DNA of 64,000 nt from Hyphococcus formosus. GTDB taxonomy: Bacteria > Pseudomonadota > Alphaproteobacteria > Caulobacterales > Parvularculaceae. Position numbers and translations under genes: made by a program. Where the stretch lies: positions 2,418,001 to 2,482,000 of the forward strand of contig NZ_CP157210.1 in NCBI RefSeq assembly GCF_046736345.1, written 5' to 3'. Position 1 is the first letter of the stretch, and every line of letters begins with the position of its first letter. Positions 25,491 to 35,105 of the stretch are shown piece by piece. The notes below the pieces were generated by a model, which worked only from the letters and a program-made list of their open reading frames with translations, was not told the DNA's origin and ran no database searches.

Positions 25491-28477
25491 TCGTCACCTC
25501 CGCCCTGCGCATTGCGTTCACGTCTTCGAGCGAGGTGATCATAATCACCAAAACTATCCGTATATTGCGGGCGCGGCTGAGAAATATATGCGTTTTCGGC
25601 ATTTGAAAAATGCAACAATAACGAGAAAAGACCGTCGCGCGTATCGGCGATCAATTTTGCGGCATCATCGCCCGTTGCGCGGGACGGACGATCTTTTTCT
25701 TTTCGGTCCAGCACTTTGATATATTCAAACCCATCGACCGGCGCCGCGCCGAGTGATGAAAAACCACCCTTTTCGACGATAAAACCCGTGAGCGAAAGCT
25801 GCGGGCTGAATTTCTGCTGCATACTGAGCGTTGGTGGATCACCGGTCTTGTAATCGATGATAAAAGCACCGCCCGTTGCGCGCATATCAATCCGGTCCGC
25901 CCGTGCCGATAGCGTATAATCCGTGCCGTCGAGCTGAAACGTATATTCGCCCTTACCTTCCAGAACCGCCGGCGCGCCCAGCGCCCGTTGCTCTTCATCC
26001 CAACGCGCAAGCCACGCGCAGGCGTCTTCAACGCGCTGTCGCCAGAATGCGTGATGATGGGGTTCATAGCCATATTCGGGTGCGTATTCGTCGAACAACT
26101 GGAGCAGCTTTTCTTTACCTGCTGCCGCATCCGACTCCGGGGCTTTTGCGTAATCCTCCATAATTTTATGGAACAGATTACCCACATGCCGCGCGTCAAA
26201 CTCTTCACCCAACGGGTCGAGCTTTCGTAAGCGCAAAATCCGCTGCGCATAAATCGCATAAGGGTCGCGTAAAAGCTTTTCAATCGCTGTTACCGGGAAA
26301 GCCGTGGGCCGGGCCTCAACAGGCGGACGCGGAGAAGGTGCACCGATGAGCGCTATTTCAGACGGCTTATCAAGCAAATCAGCCAGGCCTTCAAAGGTCC
26401 TGGTTTGGTCAACCTGATCAAGAACCGAAGCCCCTTTTAAAATATTCTTGAGCCTGACCATCCAGCGCGAAGGCTTAGTCGGCTTGCCGCCCGCACGGGT
26501 TGAACGCACCAGCATCACTTCGGGTGACGCAGAAAGCTGCGCAAAGTCATGGGCCGCAAGGCCAATGCGCCGCTCGGGCGAAGGCAACCCTAATTCCCTT
26601 CGCATGGGCCGAGAGAGGAATGGATCAATCGCCGCGTCGCGCGGCCAAACGCTTTCATTAAGGCCGCCAAGGATGACAACATCCGCAGATTGCATACGCG
26701 CTTCGAGCGGGCCGAGAATCGACAAGCGCGGATGCGCCGGTTCGCGCCGACGCACGGCCCCGCCGGCGATCAACCGCGTGAAAATTTCCGGATATTCGGT
26801 TGACTGATCATTTTGAATTAAGCCCAGACTGTCACGCAATATAGCGAGAAGGCTAGCGCCTTCTTCACCGTCATCACCGCGCCACAAACGGTCCTCGCCT
26901 TGTTCTTCATCACTCGCGCAAAGTATTTCACTCGCGCGAAGATGGCTCTCAAATCGATCAGAGAAACTTTCAGAAGCGTCTGGCCATAAAGCGGCCGCTT
27001 GTTCGAGCGTTGAAAACAACGTCGCGAGCGGCGGTGCAATGTCGCCACGTTGTTCAAGCCGTTTGCGCAATCCCTCTATATTTTTTTGCGGCCTTAGGCC
27101 CCGCAACACACGGTCCATCTCGCCAATGGCGCGGGCACGGTCTTTGCCGTTAAGGCCGCCGCCAAAGCGTGAATGGTCAAGCATCGCCATCAAATGAACC
27201 GGATTGGCGACATCGCTGAGCCAGGCCGCAACCAATCGCAGGAAAATACCACATGGCGTATTGGCAAAGGGCGCACCGGCGGAATCGTCAACGATCACAT
27301 CCCAGCGGCGCATCTTAATCGCGACGCGCCGGGCGAGGTCACGATCTGGTGTGACGAGCATTGCCGTGCGATCCGGCTGATTGACGACTTCACGCAATTT
27401 CAGCGCAATGATCGATGCTTCGCGCTCTTCATCCTTGGCCTCAACCAAGCTTAACCCCTCAATGCCATTCGTAATGGCAGACCGGTCTGCTTTGGTGTTT
27501 TCTGCCCATTCGCGCCAATCATCCGACGCACCGGCCGGCCGCAAGGCCATAGTCACAAGATCCGTTCGCGGAGGGATATTGCCTAAATCCGAACCGGGCC
27601 AGGGCCGGATGTCACCGCGCAGCACGTCGAGATTATCAATCAGCGCCTTGAGGCCGCTTTGCGGATGCGGCTCGTCAACGGCGTCCCAGACATGGGACGG
27701 CGACCAGAAATCAAGCCCCGGTAAAACCACACAGCCAAAGGGAAAAGACGCCACCGCTTTCATCATCTGGCCGACCGCAGGGGTTGAACCGGTCGTACCG
27801 GCAATAATGACCGGATGGTTTGGCGGCGTTTCGAGCCAGCGATTGGTTTGTTTCTTTATGAGGGCAATGCGCCGGGCCGCGGGGTCTGACAGGGATTGCT
27901 CCGCAAGATAGTCAGGCCACAACTCGGTGACGATTTTGAGAAACTCAAGCGACCCTTGCCAATGTTCAGCCAACCCATCGGGAACGATATCACCCAGCTT
28001 CGCGGCATCGACCTCTTCCGTATAAAGAGAATCGAGCAGCTTTCCCAACTCATCCGCCGCGGAGATGGCCCCGGCCCAGCGATGTTGACCGTCAAAGAAT
28101 ACCCGTTCGCGCTCGGCGATCAGGCGAGCCAGAATTAAGCGCCGATTGGCCGATGAAATCGCCGGTAGCAACGACAACTCATCCTCAATGGTCGCGCCGA
28201 TATCATCGACCAGAAATTCATCTTCGTCGATATCGCCGAGCGCGCGGATGTGTGGTGTCAGGGCCGCATTTGTGCCCGCTGCCGCTAAAAATGCCTCGGA
28301 TAAGGCACGCGCCGCCCGCCGTGTCGGCAGATAGATCAGTGCATCAGCGACGGAAAAATCCTCGGCAGTGATGGAGGCCGTTAGGGTTTGCGCCAGATCT
28401 TGCAAAAACGGTCTGCCCGGCGCGATCGAAAAATAGCGCGGCGCTGTAGATTTAAAAATGTCCTGATCCGCCGTCAC
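25487..28477 (-). CDS. addB: Double-strand break repair protein AddB
   Basis: 996 residues from a GTG start that overlaps the murU stop (GTGA). The N-terminus is a degenerate helicase; the C-terminal nuclease domain carries FIIDYKTGDPPT (about 900), the PD-(D/E)XK core. The Cys residues of the iron-sulphur cluster known in Firmicutes AddB are not apparent, as expected for the alphaproteobacterial type. Partner of AddA, acting on the strand opposite to that cut by AddA. The gene stands in a coupled run tsaE-amgK-murU-addB-addA, an arrangement conserved in alphaproteobacteria that links wall recycling and repair genes. Confidence 0.94.
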   Translation of the reverse strand: MTADQDIFKSTAPRYFSIAPGRPFLQDLAQTLTASITAEDFSVADALIYLPTRRAARALSEAFLAAAGTNAALTPHIRALGDIDEDEFLVDDIGATIEDELSLLPAISSANRRLILARLIAERERVFFDGQHRWAGAISAADELGKLLDSLYTEEVDAAKLGDIVPDGLAEHWQGSLEFLKIVTELWPDYLAEQSLSDPAARRIALIKKQTNRWLETPPNHPVIIAGTTGSTPAVGQMMKAVASFPFGCVVLPGLDFWSPSHVWDAVDEPHPQSGLKALIDNLDVLRGDIRPWPGSDLGNIPPRTDLVTMALRPAGASDDWREWAENTKADRSAITNGIEGLSLVEAKDEEREASIIALKLREVVNQPDRTAMLVTPDRDLARRVAIKMRRWDVIVDDSAGAPFANTPCGIFLRLVAAWLSDVANPVHLMAMLDHSRFGGGLNGKDRARAIGEMDRVLRGLRPQKNIEGLRKRLEQRGDIAPPLATLFSTLEQAAALWPDASESFSDRFESHLRASEILCASDEEQGEDRLWRGDDGEEGASLLAILRDSLGLIQNDQSTEYPEIFTRLIAGGAVRRREPAHPRLSILGPLEARMQSADVVILGGLNESVWPRDAAIDPFLSRPMRRELGLPSPERRIGLAAHDFAQLSASPEVMLVRSTRAGGKPTKPSRWMVRLKNILKGASVLDQVDQTRTFEGLADLLDKPSEIALIGAPSPRPPVEARPTAFPVTAIEKLLRDPYAIYAQRILRLRKLDPLGEEFDARHVGNLFHKIMEDYAKAPESDAAAGKEKLLQLFDEYAPEYGYEPHHHAFWRQRVEDACAWLARWDEEQRALGAPAVLEGKGEYTFQLDGTDYTLSARADRIDMRATGGAFIIDYKTGDPPTLSMQQKFSPQLSLTGFIVEKGGFSSLGAAPVDGFEYIKVLDRKEKDRPSRATGDDAAKLIADTRDGLFSLLLHFSNAENAYISQPRPQYTDSFGDYDHLARRRERNAQGGGDE

Positions 28478-29187
28478 CCTAAACGACGCTCCGCCTTCTC
28501 AAACCCATCTGGATCCCCCACATGCAACCAGTCACCGTCATAGATTGTACCGAAAAGACGTCCGCGGCTAGCCGCGCGTTCCCACAAAACGCGTGTTGAG
28601 AACGCCCCCTCTGACCCTTCATCGATCAATTCTTGCGAAATGATTTGAAGACCAGTAAAAACGAAGGGCGCTGTATCTTTTTTTCGAAGCTGTATTTGTC
28701 CGTCAACGGAGCGGTTGAAATCGCCCTTGCCATCATAGCCGCTGGTTCGTTCGATCGGCACCAACAAAAGAAGAGCATCCATCTGAACGCTATCCCAGAC
28801 ACTCGCCAGCGCCGAACAGGCATCCGGCCCGTCGCTATCGATCATGATGGCGTCAGTATTCGTGCAAAAAATCGGCCCATCCCGGAATAATCCACGCGCC
28901 TTCTTTAAGCCCCCGCCCGTTTCCAACAAGGCATCACGCTCATCCGAGATGATGATCTCCGGCGTGGTCCGGCCTTCTACATGGCGCTCGACTTGATCGG
29001 CGAGATAATGAACATTGACCACCGCCCGCTCAACGCCCGCATCGGCGAAACGATCCAGGGCGTAATCAATCATGGCCTTGCCCGCGACCTTTATAAGGGG
29101 TTTTGGGCAATCATCCGTAAGCGGACGCATACGCGTTCCCAACCCCGCAGCAAGAACCATTGCGGATTGCGGCATAAAATTTGTCAT
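28474..29187 (-). CDS. murU: N-acetylmuramate-1-phosphate uridylyltransferase
   Basis: 237 residues; nucleotidyltransferase fold with the pyrophosphorylase signature MVLAAGLGTRMRPLTDDCPKP and Lys (KPLIKVAG), followed by NVHYLADQ and an NTDAI motif for metal binding. With the kinase encoded just upstream it makes UDP-MurNAc from recycled MurNAc, bypassing MurA and therefore fosfomycin (MurU/AmgK shunt known in Pseudomonas and Caulobacter). Both junctions overlap (ATGA with the kinase, GTGA with addB). A mannose-1-phosphate guanylyltransferase-like role is the alternative, but the partner kinase supports MurU. Confidence 0.85.
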   Translation of the reverse strand: MTNFMPQSAMVLAAGLGTRMRPLTDDCPKPLIKVAGKAMIDYALDRFADAGVERAVVNVHYLADQVERHVEGRTTPEIIISDERDALLETGGGLKKARGLFRDGPIFCTNTDAIMIDSDGPDACSALASVWDSVQMDALLLLVPIERTSGYDGKGDFNRSVDGQIQLRKKDTAPFVFTGLQIISQELIDEGSEGAFSTRVLWERAASRGRLFGTIYDGDWLHVGDPDGFEKAERRLG

Positions 29188-30260
29188 GCAAGCCCCGGAA
29201 AGTGTTTTTCAAAAAACGGCCTGAGCGGCGCGAGCGCCGGACGTTCAAGATCGCGGCCGAAATGCGCCTCTACCCGCGGCAAAAGATTGAGATAGGCGGG
29301 TTTATTATCCCGTTTGGCAAGGCGCGCAAAAATCCCGAGGATTTTTGCATTTCGCTGCGCCGCTAATATCGCATAATCGCGGTCAAACTGTGCCTTATCG
29401 CCCGGCACCTGGTCCTGATAATAGGCGATCATCTGGGCCGCCAGCGCAGGGTCGACATCACGGCGCGCATCTTCGAGCAGGGAAACAATGTCATAGGCCG
29501 CATGACCATAAAGCGCATCCTGAAAATCTATGACGCCAACCTTTGCCGCCCCTTCACGCTTGGGCAACCAGAGCAAATTTTCCGCATGGTAATCACGCAA
29601 TACGAATGTATTCGGAACAGATAGCCCGGTCAGAACTTCTGACCACATGCTTTTGTACTCTGTACAAATATCAATATTGGCCGCTTCGCCATGCTTTAGC
29701 GGCCAATACCAGTCAATAAGCAATTGGGTTTCGGTTTCAAGCGCCAGATGATCATAGTCGAGCATCGAATAGTGATCATTTTCAACGGGCGAAAGTGGGG
29801 TTTTGTGTAACCGGACCAAGGCGTCAATCGCCGCGCGATAAAGTGTTTCCTCTTCGATCGCGCCAACCACGCGCGCAAACAGGTCGTCTCCGAGATCTTC
29901 GAGCAAGGCAAACCCGTTTGCCGCATCCGCCGCAAGAACCGACGGGGCCGATAGTCCGGCCTTGTTCAAGGCATCGGCCAATGCAACAAAAGCATGCAAA
30001 TTTGGGCCGGCGAGCCGCGCCATCGCATTATACCCAAGCGAAATTCGGGTCGCTTCATCCGCATTTTTCGGACAGCACGGAGCCTCAGCCCCCGGCGGCG
30101 CAATCATCAAAATTGCCGTCTTTCCAGCCCGCTCAAGACGCTCGTAACGACGGGTCGACGCATCACCGGCAAGCGGAAAAATGGCAGCGTCCCCCCAACC
30201 GGCGGCCGCCAGCAAGTCGTCTTTGACATCGGTTTTCTTTATATTCGTCATGCCGTCCAC
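29184..30260 (-). CDS. amgK: N-acetylmuramate/N-acetylglucosamine kinase
   Basis: 358 residues, aminoglycoside-phosphotransferase fold. Visible motifs: GDASTRRYERL (nucleotide loop), the catalytic loop VLRDYHAENLLWL with Asp and Asn, and the metal site GVIDFQDALYG. AmgK phosphorylates the anomeric position of MurNAc and GlcNAc released from the wall; the product is the substrate of MurU. It overlaps murU by ATGA and begins 1 bp after the tsaE stop. ATG 30251 is an alternative start. The tsaE-amgK-murU order is the one seen in Caulobacter-type genomes. Confidence 0.86.
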   Translation of the reverse strand: MDGMTNIKKTDVKDDLLAAAGWGDAAIFPLAGDASTRRYERLERAGKTAILMIAPPGAEAPCCPKNADEATRISLGYNAMARLAGPNLHAFVALADALNKAGLSAPSVLAADAANGFALLEDLGDDLFARVVGAIEEETLYRAAIDALVRLHKTPLSPVENDHYSMLDYDHLALETETQLLIDWYWPLKHGEAANIDICTEYKSMWSEVLTGLSVPNTFVLRDYHAENLLWLPKREGAAKVGVIDFQDALYGHAAYDIVSLLEDARRDVDPALAAQMIAYYQDQVPGDKAQFDRDYAILAAQRNAKILGIFARLAKRDNKPAYLNLLPRVEAHFGRDLERPALAPLRPFFEKHFPGLA

Positions 30261-30261
30261 T

Positions 30262-30726
30262 TTATACGATTCCCGCTTCCTTCAGGCGCGTTGCCCATGC
30301 CGCGTCCGCATGCAGGGTAACCCGCCGCGCCTTGCCATTTGCTGCTGTTTCTATGCGTAATCCAAGGCTGTTTTCGGGCAATAAGCCGTCAATCCGATCG
30401 GGCCATTCCACCAGCACCACCCCATCATCCAGCGCTTCTTCGAGCCCCAATTCCCAGACATCGCGCGGATCATCGAGCCGATAAAGGTCAAAATGCCATA
30501 GCTGGAACCGGTCGGCATCATAGGTCTCGACCAACATATAGGTTGGGCTTGGGGCGTCTTTGGTATCGGTGAGCGCCGCAATGATAGCGCGGGCAAATGT
30601 CGTCTTGCCCGCCCCCAGATCACCACTGAGCCGCAGAATGTCTCCATCCCGGAGCATAGGGGCCATTTTCGCGCCTAAGGCGCTGGTTGCGGCTTCGTCC
30701 GGCAGTTCAATTTCAAACGTCGTCAT
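30262..30726 (-). CDS. tsaE: tRNA threonylcarbamoyladenosine biosynthesis ATPase TsaE
   Basis: 154 residues from ATG 30726. P-loop GDLGAGKTTFARAI (about 33-46), SPTYMLVETYD and the HFDLYRLDDPRD segment with the Tyr-Arg-Leu motif of the family. It supports the TsaBD complex in making t6A at position 37 of ANN-decoding tRNAs. First gene of the tsaE-amgK-murU-addB-addA run. A further in-frame start at 30774 would add an unconserved leader. Confidence 0.94.
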   Translation of the reverse strand: MTTFEIELPDEAATSALGAKMAPMLRDGDILRLSGDLGAGKTTFARAIIAALTDTKDAPSPTYMLVETYDADRFQLWHFDLYRLDDPRDVWELGLEEALDDGVVLVEWPDRIDGLLPENSLGLRIETAANGKARRVTLHADAAWATRLKEAGIV

Positions 30727-30880
30727 GCTTTCCCAAAGATATTGCTGCCGCGCAGAGCGCAACAAATCCCCCAATAGTCACATCAATCGCCGCACTGAGG
30801 CATAAAAGACTTGCTCTCCCATGCTAAGGCCTTACATCCAACCATTCGTAAACATGTCCCACTAACTACAGACGAGCCCC

Positions 30881-31201
30881 ATGCCAAAAATTACCTTCAT
30901 CGAACAAAACGGAACTGAACATGCCGTCGAGGCCGCCGAAGGCGCGTCCGTGATGGAGGCCGCTGTTAAAAATATGGTTCCCGGTATCGACGCAGATTGC
31001 GGCGGGGCCTGCGCTTGTGCCACTTGCCATGTCTATGTGGACGAAGCGTGGCAGGAAAAGACCGGAAAAGCGGCCACCATGGAACAGTCGATGCTCGATT
31101 TCGCCTATGAGCCGAAAGAGAACTCGCGCCTTTCCTGCCAGATCAAAGTCACCACAGAACTTGACGGTCTGGTCGTGCGCCTGCCTGAATTCCAGGGCTA
31201 A
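30881..31201 (+). CDS. [2Fe-2S] ferredoxin
   Basis: 106 residues. Four cluster cysteines in the adrenodoxin/ISC-type spacing: CGGACACATC (C-x5-C-x2-C) near 47-56 and a last Cys in RLSCQIKV near 93. The segment MEQSMLDFA is typical of the vertebrate-adrenodoxin-like group known as FdxB/FdII in alphaproteobacteria, which supply electrons to cytochromes P450 or to iron-sulphur assembly. No isc genes or P450 lie nearby, so the partner is unknown. Single gene with its own 150 bp upstream stretch; followed by mmcB. Confidence 0.93.
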   Translation: MPKITFIEQNGTEHAVEAAEGASVMEAAVKNMVPGIDADCGGACACATCHVYVDEAWQEKTGKAATMEQSMLDFAYEPKENSRLSCQIKVTTELDGLVVRLPEFQG

Positions 31202-31259
31202 TCTTTCCATTTGAGCCAACTCACTTGACCTGCAATGATCTGCGCTGTTTTATGAACAA

Positions 31260-31730
31260 ATGCGGAACATTGCACCAATAGGCACGATTGCCAAGCCCGA
31301 CCCTCTGACCCGCCCCGACCGAACCCTATCCCTGACACGCGGGGTGATGCGGCTATTTGTGGATTTGGGCCTTAGCCCCATCGCGGAATTCAGGTTACCC
31401 ATCAAGCGGCGGGCGGATATCGCCGCGCTCGACCGGCGCGGTAAATTGGTCATGGCTGAAATAAAATCATGCCGGGCTGATTTCGAAACCGATCAGAAAT
31501 GGCCTGAATATCTCGATTATTGCGATGAGTTTTATTTCGCCGTCGATCAGGAATTTCCGGTTGATCTTTTACCCTCGCAAGAAGGGCTAATCATCGCGGA
31601 TGATTTTGGGGCGACCGTCATTCGCCCGCCGGCGCAACGCCAACTCGCCCCTGCACGCCGTAAAGCGATCACTTTGCGATTTGCGCGGCAAGCGGCCCGT
31701 CGCGCCCTTGCCGCACCGGAAATGCCTTAG
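31260..31730 (+). CDS. mmcB: MmcB family DNA repair protein
   Basis: 156 residues. The core RRADIAALDRRGKLVMAEIKSCRADFETDQKWPEY holds Asp and Glu-x-Lys residues of a PD-(D/E)XK-type nuclease, and DEFYFAVDQEFP follows. In Caulobacter mmcB belongs to the LexA-controlled set and protects against mitomycin C. Start is ATG 31260. It lies 58 bp after the ferredoxin gene and ends 4 bp from the convergent sugar-dehydrogenase gene. I saw no clear LexA box in the short upstream gap. Confidence 0.85.
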   Translation: MRNIAPIGTIAKPDPLTRPDRTLSLTRGVMRLFVDLGLSPIAEFRLPIKRRADIAALDRRGKLVMAEIKSCRADFETDQKWPEYLDYCDEFYFAVDQEFPVDLLPSQEGLIIADDFGATVIRPPAQRQLAPARRKAITLRFARQAARRALAAPEMP

Positions 31731-31734
31731 ACCC

Positions 31735-32922
31735 CTATTGTGGCGTGAGCCGTAAAACCTTGCCCGTCGGCTCAGGGTCGTTGGTCATTTCCGTCGCCAC
31801 GTAAATCGCACCATCCGGCCCCACACGCACATCGCGAACGCGCTCACCACGGTTGAGCAAATAACGCGCCTCGCCCACCGGTTTGTCGCCGTCCATTTCG
31901 ATATGGTGAAGCGCGGCACCCGCCATAGCCCCCACCAGCAAGTCACCTTCCCAATCGGCGAACAGGTCACCGCGATAAACCGCGAGACCTGAAACGGCGA
32001 TTGACGGCGTCCAATATTTCACCGGCTGGGTCGTACCTTCATATTCCGTAAACGGTGTAATTTTCGCACCATTATAATCGATGCCATAGCTGGCTAGTGG
32101 CCAGCCGTAATTATTGCCGGCTTCAATGATATTCAGCTCGTCACCACCACGCGGGCCATGCTCGGTTTCCCATAAAATGCCGCGCTCGGCATCATAGGTG
32201 AAACCCTGACCATTGCGATGCCCCTTAGTGAACAATTCAGGCCGCGTCCCTTCGCCAAAGACAGGGTTATCATCAGGGATGGTGCCATCTTCATTGAGGC
32301 GCACAACAGACCCGAAACTGCTGGTCATGTCTTGTGCCTTTTCTTTATATTTCGACCCTTCACCGATCGTCGCATAAAGTTTGCCATCGCCGCCCCACAC
32401 AAGACGACCGCCATAATGGTGGTTCGTATCTTTTTCCGGAACCGCATCATATAGGACTTCGACTTCGCCAAGCGCGCCATCAGCATATTTTGCCCGCGCA
32501 ATGCGCGTCGCATTGGCGCGGTCAGTGCCATGGGCATAGGCAAGATACAGCCAGTTATTTTCCGAAAAATTCGGATGCGGAAGAATATCGAAAAGGCCCG
32601 CTTGTCGGCCCGGATGAATTTCAGGCAATCCCGACACCGGGTCTGGCATTAAATTGCCATCGCGAATAATCCGTAAACGTCCCGCCCGCTCGCTTACAAG
32701 GATGTCGCCATTGGGCAAGAACGCAATCGACCACGGATTGGCCAAGCCTTCGGCCAGCACCTCAACATCAAGTGCGAGCTCACCTTCCGGCGCTGGATCG
32801 GCCAAGGTTTCTTGCAGAGCAGGATCGCCACCGCCTTTTGCCGAAGTTGGGCCCGCACCACTTTCGCCAGAACAGGCAGTCATCAATACAGCACAGCTAA
32901 TCATCAAGAATCGCTTGGTCAT
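31735..32922 (-). CDS. PQQ-dependent sugar dehydrogenase-like lipoprotein
   Basis: 395 residues. Signal peptide with lipobox LMTAC, so likely an outer-membrane or periplasmic lipoprotein. A six-bladed beta-propeller follows with family motifs: GLANPWSIAFLPNGDILVSER, HPGRQAGLFDI, HYGGRLVWGGDGKLYATIG, ETEHGPRGGDELN and NYGWP. These place it in the soluble glucose dehydrogenase/YliI (aldose sugar dehydrogenase) family, which oxidises sugars with PQQ. No PQQ synthesis genes are in the window, and some members act only as binding proteins. Single gene. Confidence 0.88.
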   Translation of the reverse strand: MTKRFLMISCAVLMTACSGESGAGPTSAKGGGDPALQETLADPAPEGELALDVEVLAEGLANPWSIAFLPNGDILVSERAGRLRIIRDGNLMPDPVSGLPEIHPGRQAGLFDILPHPNFSENNWLYLAYAHGTDRANATRIARAKYADGALGEVEVLYDAVPEKDTNHHYGGRLVWGGDGKLYATIGEGSKYKEKAQDMTSSFGSVVRLNEDGTIPDDNPVFGEGTRPELFTKGHRNGQGFTYDAERGILWETEHGPRGGDELNIIEAGNNYGWPLASYGIDYNGAKITPFTEYEGTTQPVKYWTPSIAVSGLAVYRGDLFADWEGDLLVGAMAGAALHHIEMDGDKPVGEARYLLNRGERVRDVRVGPDGAIYVATEMTNDPEPTGKVLRLTPQ

Positions 32923-33083
32923 CGTTAACCCTTTCAGTGAATTGGCAAATTTGATCTCTATGGGTAGGCGCAGGCGGTGATTGCGGTCAATATTTCGTCC
33001 CGCGAATTGGCCACCCCTATGTTATACGAGTTAGCGCTGACATAAAATGGTGCTAAGTTGGGCGCGCAAATAGATGGGTTGGA

Positions 33084-33521
33084 ATGATGAAGATCGCAAA
33101 AACAGCAATCGCCTTTATTATTGCCGTTCTCGTGACCTATGTGTCCGCCGCGATATTCTACACCCAGCAAGTCATCGCAAAACAGTCGGCCATCGGCATG
33201 GAATTCACAGCCGGTCAAAAGCTTGATTACTATACGAGTAATCTGAGCGGGCTTTGGCAATATGGCGCAACAATCACTATTGCTCTGCTGATCGCGTTCG
33301 CGGTTGCGGCTGGTGTTAAACGAATCCTCACCCCACTTGCACCGATCGCCTATCCGGTTGCCGGGGCCGCGGCGATAGCACTCTTGATCGTTTTGATCGA
33401 AAGCCAGCTCGGTGGCGGCGCTGGTGTTATCGGCGGCGCACGGGATGCTTTGGGTATTTCTTTGCAATGTTTTGCAGGTTTCTTGGGCGGCGGGCTTTTC
33501 GCCATGCTTAGGCCGCGATAG
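33084..33521 (+). CDS. Small membrane protein upstream of phoR
   Basis: 145 residues with four predicted helices (about 7-25, 60-80, 88-107, 118-138) and no recognised domain. A loop between the first two helices carries QQVIAKQSAIGMEFTAGQKLDYYTS. It begins with tandem ATG codons and stops 14 bp before phoR, so it is likely co-transcribed with the phosphate regulators. Function unknown; the position next to phoR does not prove a phosphate role. Confidence 0.72.
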   Translation: MMKIAKTAIAFIIAVLVTYVSAAIFYTQQVIAKQSAIGMEFTAGQKLDYYTSNLSGLWQYGATITIALLIAFAVAAGVKRILTPLAPIAYPVAGAAAIALLIVLIESQLGGGAGVIGGARDALGISLQCFAGFLGGGLFAMLRPR

Positions 33522-33534
33522 AACCCCCAGCAAT

Positions 33535-34920
33535 ATGCAGAATAATCTCGCCACCCTTATCCGCAATACGGCCGCGCGCGTTCGATCGCGGGATTTCATG
33601 TGGGCTATCGGCATTAGTGCCGGCGTGTGCGTTGCGTTGATTATTGCGCAATTAGCCGATTGGCGTTTGGCCGTTCTGGCATGGGCCGCGTTCTTGGCAG
33701 CATTGTCGGTTCGGTATCGCTTTTCGTCGGGCCGGGTTTGGGCCGCCCCCGTGCAACGGATCATCGAAACCGAATTGAGCGCACAAAAAGCCGAACTCGC
33801 GCGCCTTCGTATGGCGCAGGGTGTTGCCCGCGCATTGCCCGAACCGCTTTTTATCCTTGATGCGGACGGCATGGTGGAACACGCGAACCCGGCTGCGCTC
33901 GATCTTGTCGGCATGACCGAGGCAAGCGGACGGCATTTTGCATCGGTTCTGCGCGCCCCATCGGTTTTCGAGGCCGCAGAAAATGTAATTACCAGCAACG
34001 AACCGGTGACCGTTGAGTTCACCACGATTGGCGGCGTGGAGCGCACTTGCCGCGCCCATATTACGCCGATCGAGACCGGCGACGACGAGCCGAACAGGGC
34101 GCTAGTCTTTATTCGTGACCTGACGAGCGAACTCCGCGTTGAGCAAATGCGCGCCGACTTTATTGCGAGCGCCAGCCACGAACTCAGAACGCCGCTTGCC
34201 TCTGTTTTAGGGTTTATCGAGACGCTTCGCGGCCCCGCCAAAGACGATCCCGAAGCCCATGACAAATTTCTTTCCGTCATGCAGGCTCAGGCTGAACGCA
34301 TGCAGCGGTTGGTTGCTGACCTGATGTCGCTCTCACGCATTGAGCTAAACGAACATGTCCCGCCGCGACAAAGCCTTGACCTCGCTGAAGTCACCAAAGA
34401 CGTCATTGAAAGCCTGACACCTTTGTTCGAAGCGTCAGAAGCCATCGTTGACTTCACCAAAGAAACCGATCAGCCCACAGACATTCGCGCCGATCATGAC
34501 GAAGTTTTTCAGGCGATCCAGAACCTCGTGGACAATGGCGTAAAATATGGCGGCGAACCGCCCATGGTAAAAGTCAAGGTTGGCCGCGGTGCCGCGCCAA
34601 CGCCGTTCAAAGATGGACCGCCTGCGCACCGCGCCGGTGACAGTGCCGAACAGGTTGCAGCGCGCCTCGGTGTACCCGTCGATGATCTCGTCTATGTTCA
34701 GGTCCGTGACTTTGGGGTTGGCATTGAGCGCAGTGACCTGCCGCGCCTAACCGAACGCTTTTATCGGGTCAGCGTGGAACGCAGCCGCAAAAGCGGCGGC
34801 ACCGGTCTTGGCCTTGCCATCGTGAAGCACATCATGAACCGCCATAAAGGTGGATTTCAGATCGAAAGTCGCCCGGCGAACGGCGCGTCATTCACCTGTC
34901 ACTTTCACGCGGCAAAATAA
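33535..34920 (+). CDS. phoR: Phosphate regulon sensor histidine kinase PhoR
   Basis: 461 residues from ATG 33535. Two N-terminal helices (about 22-58), a PAS domain (about 97-195), HisKA with the phosphorylated His215 in SASHELRTPL, and an ATPase domain with N box NLVDNGVKYG, G1 DFGVGI, F box and G2 GGTGLGLAIVKH. A 50-residue insert with PAHRAGDS lies between N and G1 boxes. It phosphorylates PhoB when phosphate is scarce. pstSCAB, which normally stand between phoR and phoU, are missing here; phoU follows directly after 185 bp. Confidence 0.93.
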   Translation: MQNNLATLIRNTAARVRSRDFMWAIGISAGVCVALIIAQLADWRLAVLAWAAFLAALSVRYRFSSGRVWAAPVQRIIETELSAQKAELARLRMAQGVARALPEPLFILDADGMVEHANPAALDLVGMTEASGRHFASVLRAPSVFEAAENVITSNEPVTVEFTTIGGVERTCRAHITPIETGDDEPNRALVFIRDLTSELRVEQMRADFIASASHELRTPLASVLGFIETLRGPAKDDPEAHDKFLSVMQAQAERMQRLVADLMSLSRIELNEHVPPRQSLDLAEVTKDVIESLTPLFEASEAIVDFTKETDQPTDIRADHDEVFQAIQNLVDNGVKYGGEPPMVKVKVGRGAAPTPFKDGPPAHRAGDSAEQVAARLGVPVDDLVYVQVRDFGVGIERSDLPRLTERFYRVSVERSRKSGGTGLGLAIVKHIMNRHKGGFQIESRPANGASFTCHFHAAK

Positions 34921-34983
34921 AATTCTGGTGGATTAGCCGCTCCGGCAGGCAAGCGATCATGCGCAACTGTTGCGCATTTTCGT

Positions 34984-35013
34984 TTGACCAGACAAGAAAC
35001 TGTCATAAATAAT
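34984..35013 (+). promoter_or_regulatory. Candidate phoU promoter with Pho-box half site
   Basis: TTGACC (34984-34989), 18 bases, AATAAT (35008-35013), 93 bp before phoU. Between them stands CTGTCAT (35000-35006), the 7-bp Pho-box repeat unit; the neighbouring positions at an 11-bp pitch match only weakly, so it is one half site rather than a full box. Confidence 0.35.
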
Positions 35014-35105
35014 CCCCATGTATTCGGTCCTTCGGCGCAATAATTTGCCATTGTGCGCAAAGCGATCGAGCAAAGAAGCGTCAAAACACTAAAGAAAACA
35101 AAAAC

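Noticed and set aside
32325..32669. Overlapping frames inside the sugar dehydrogenase gene
   Set aside because: The minus-strand dehydrogenase frame has family motifs across the whole length; the others are Arg/Pro/His-rich shadows.
32958..34280. 440-codon open frame on the minus strand across phoR
   Set aside because: It lies wholly opposite phoR and its upstream gene, which have clear domains and motifs; the minus frame is Ser/Arg/Thr-rich without recognisable structure, a shadow of codon bias.
35000..35017. Full Pho box before phoU
   Set aside because: Only one 7-bp unit (CTGTCAT) matches; the positions 11 bp before and after match at four of seven bases or fewer. Kept as a half site only.
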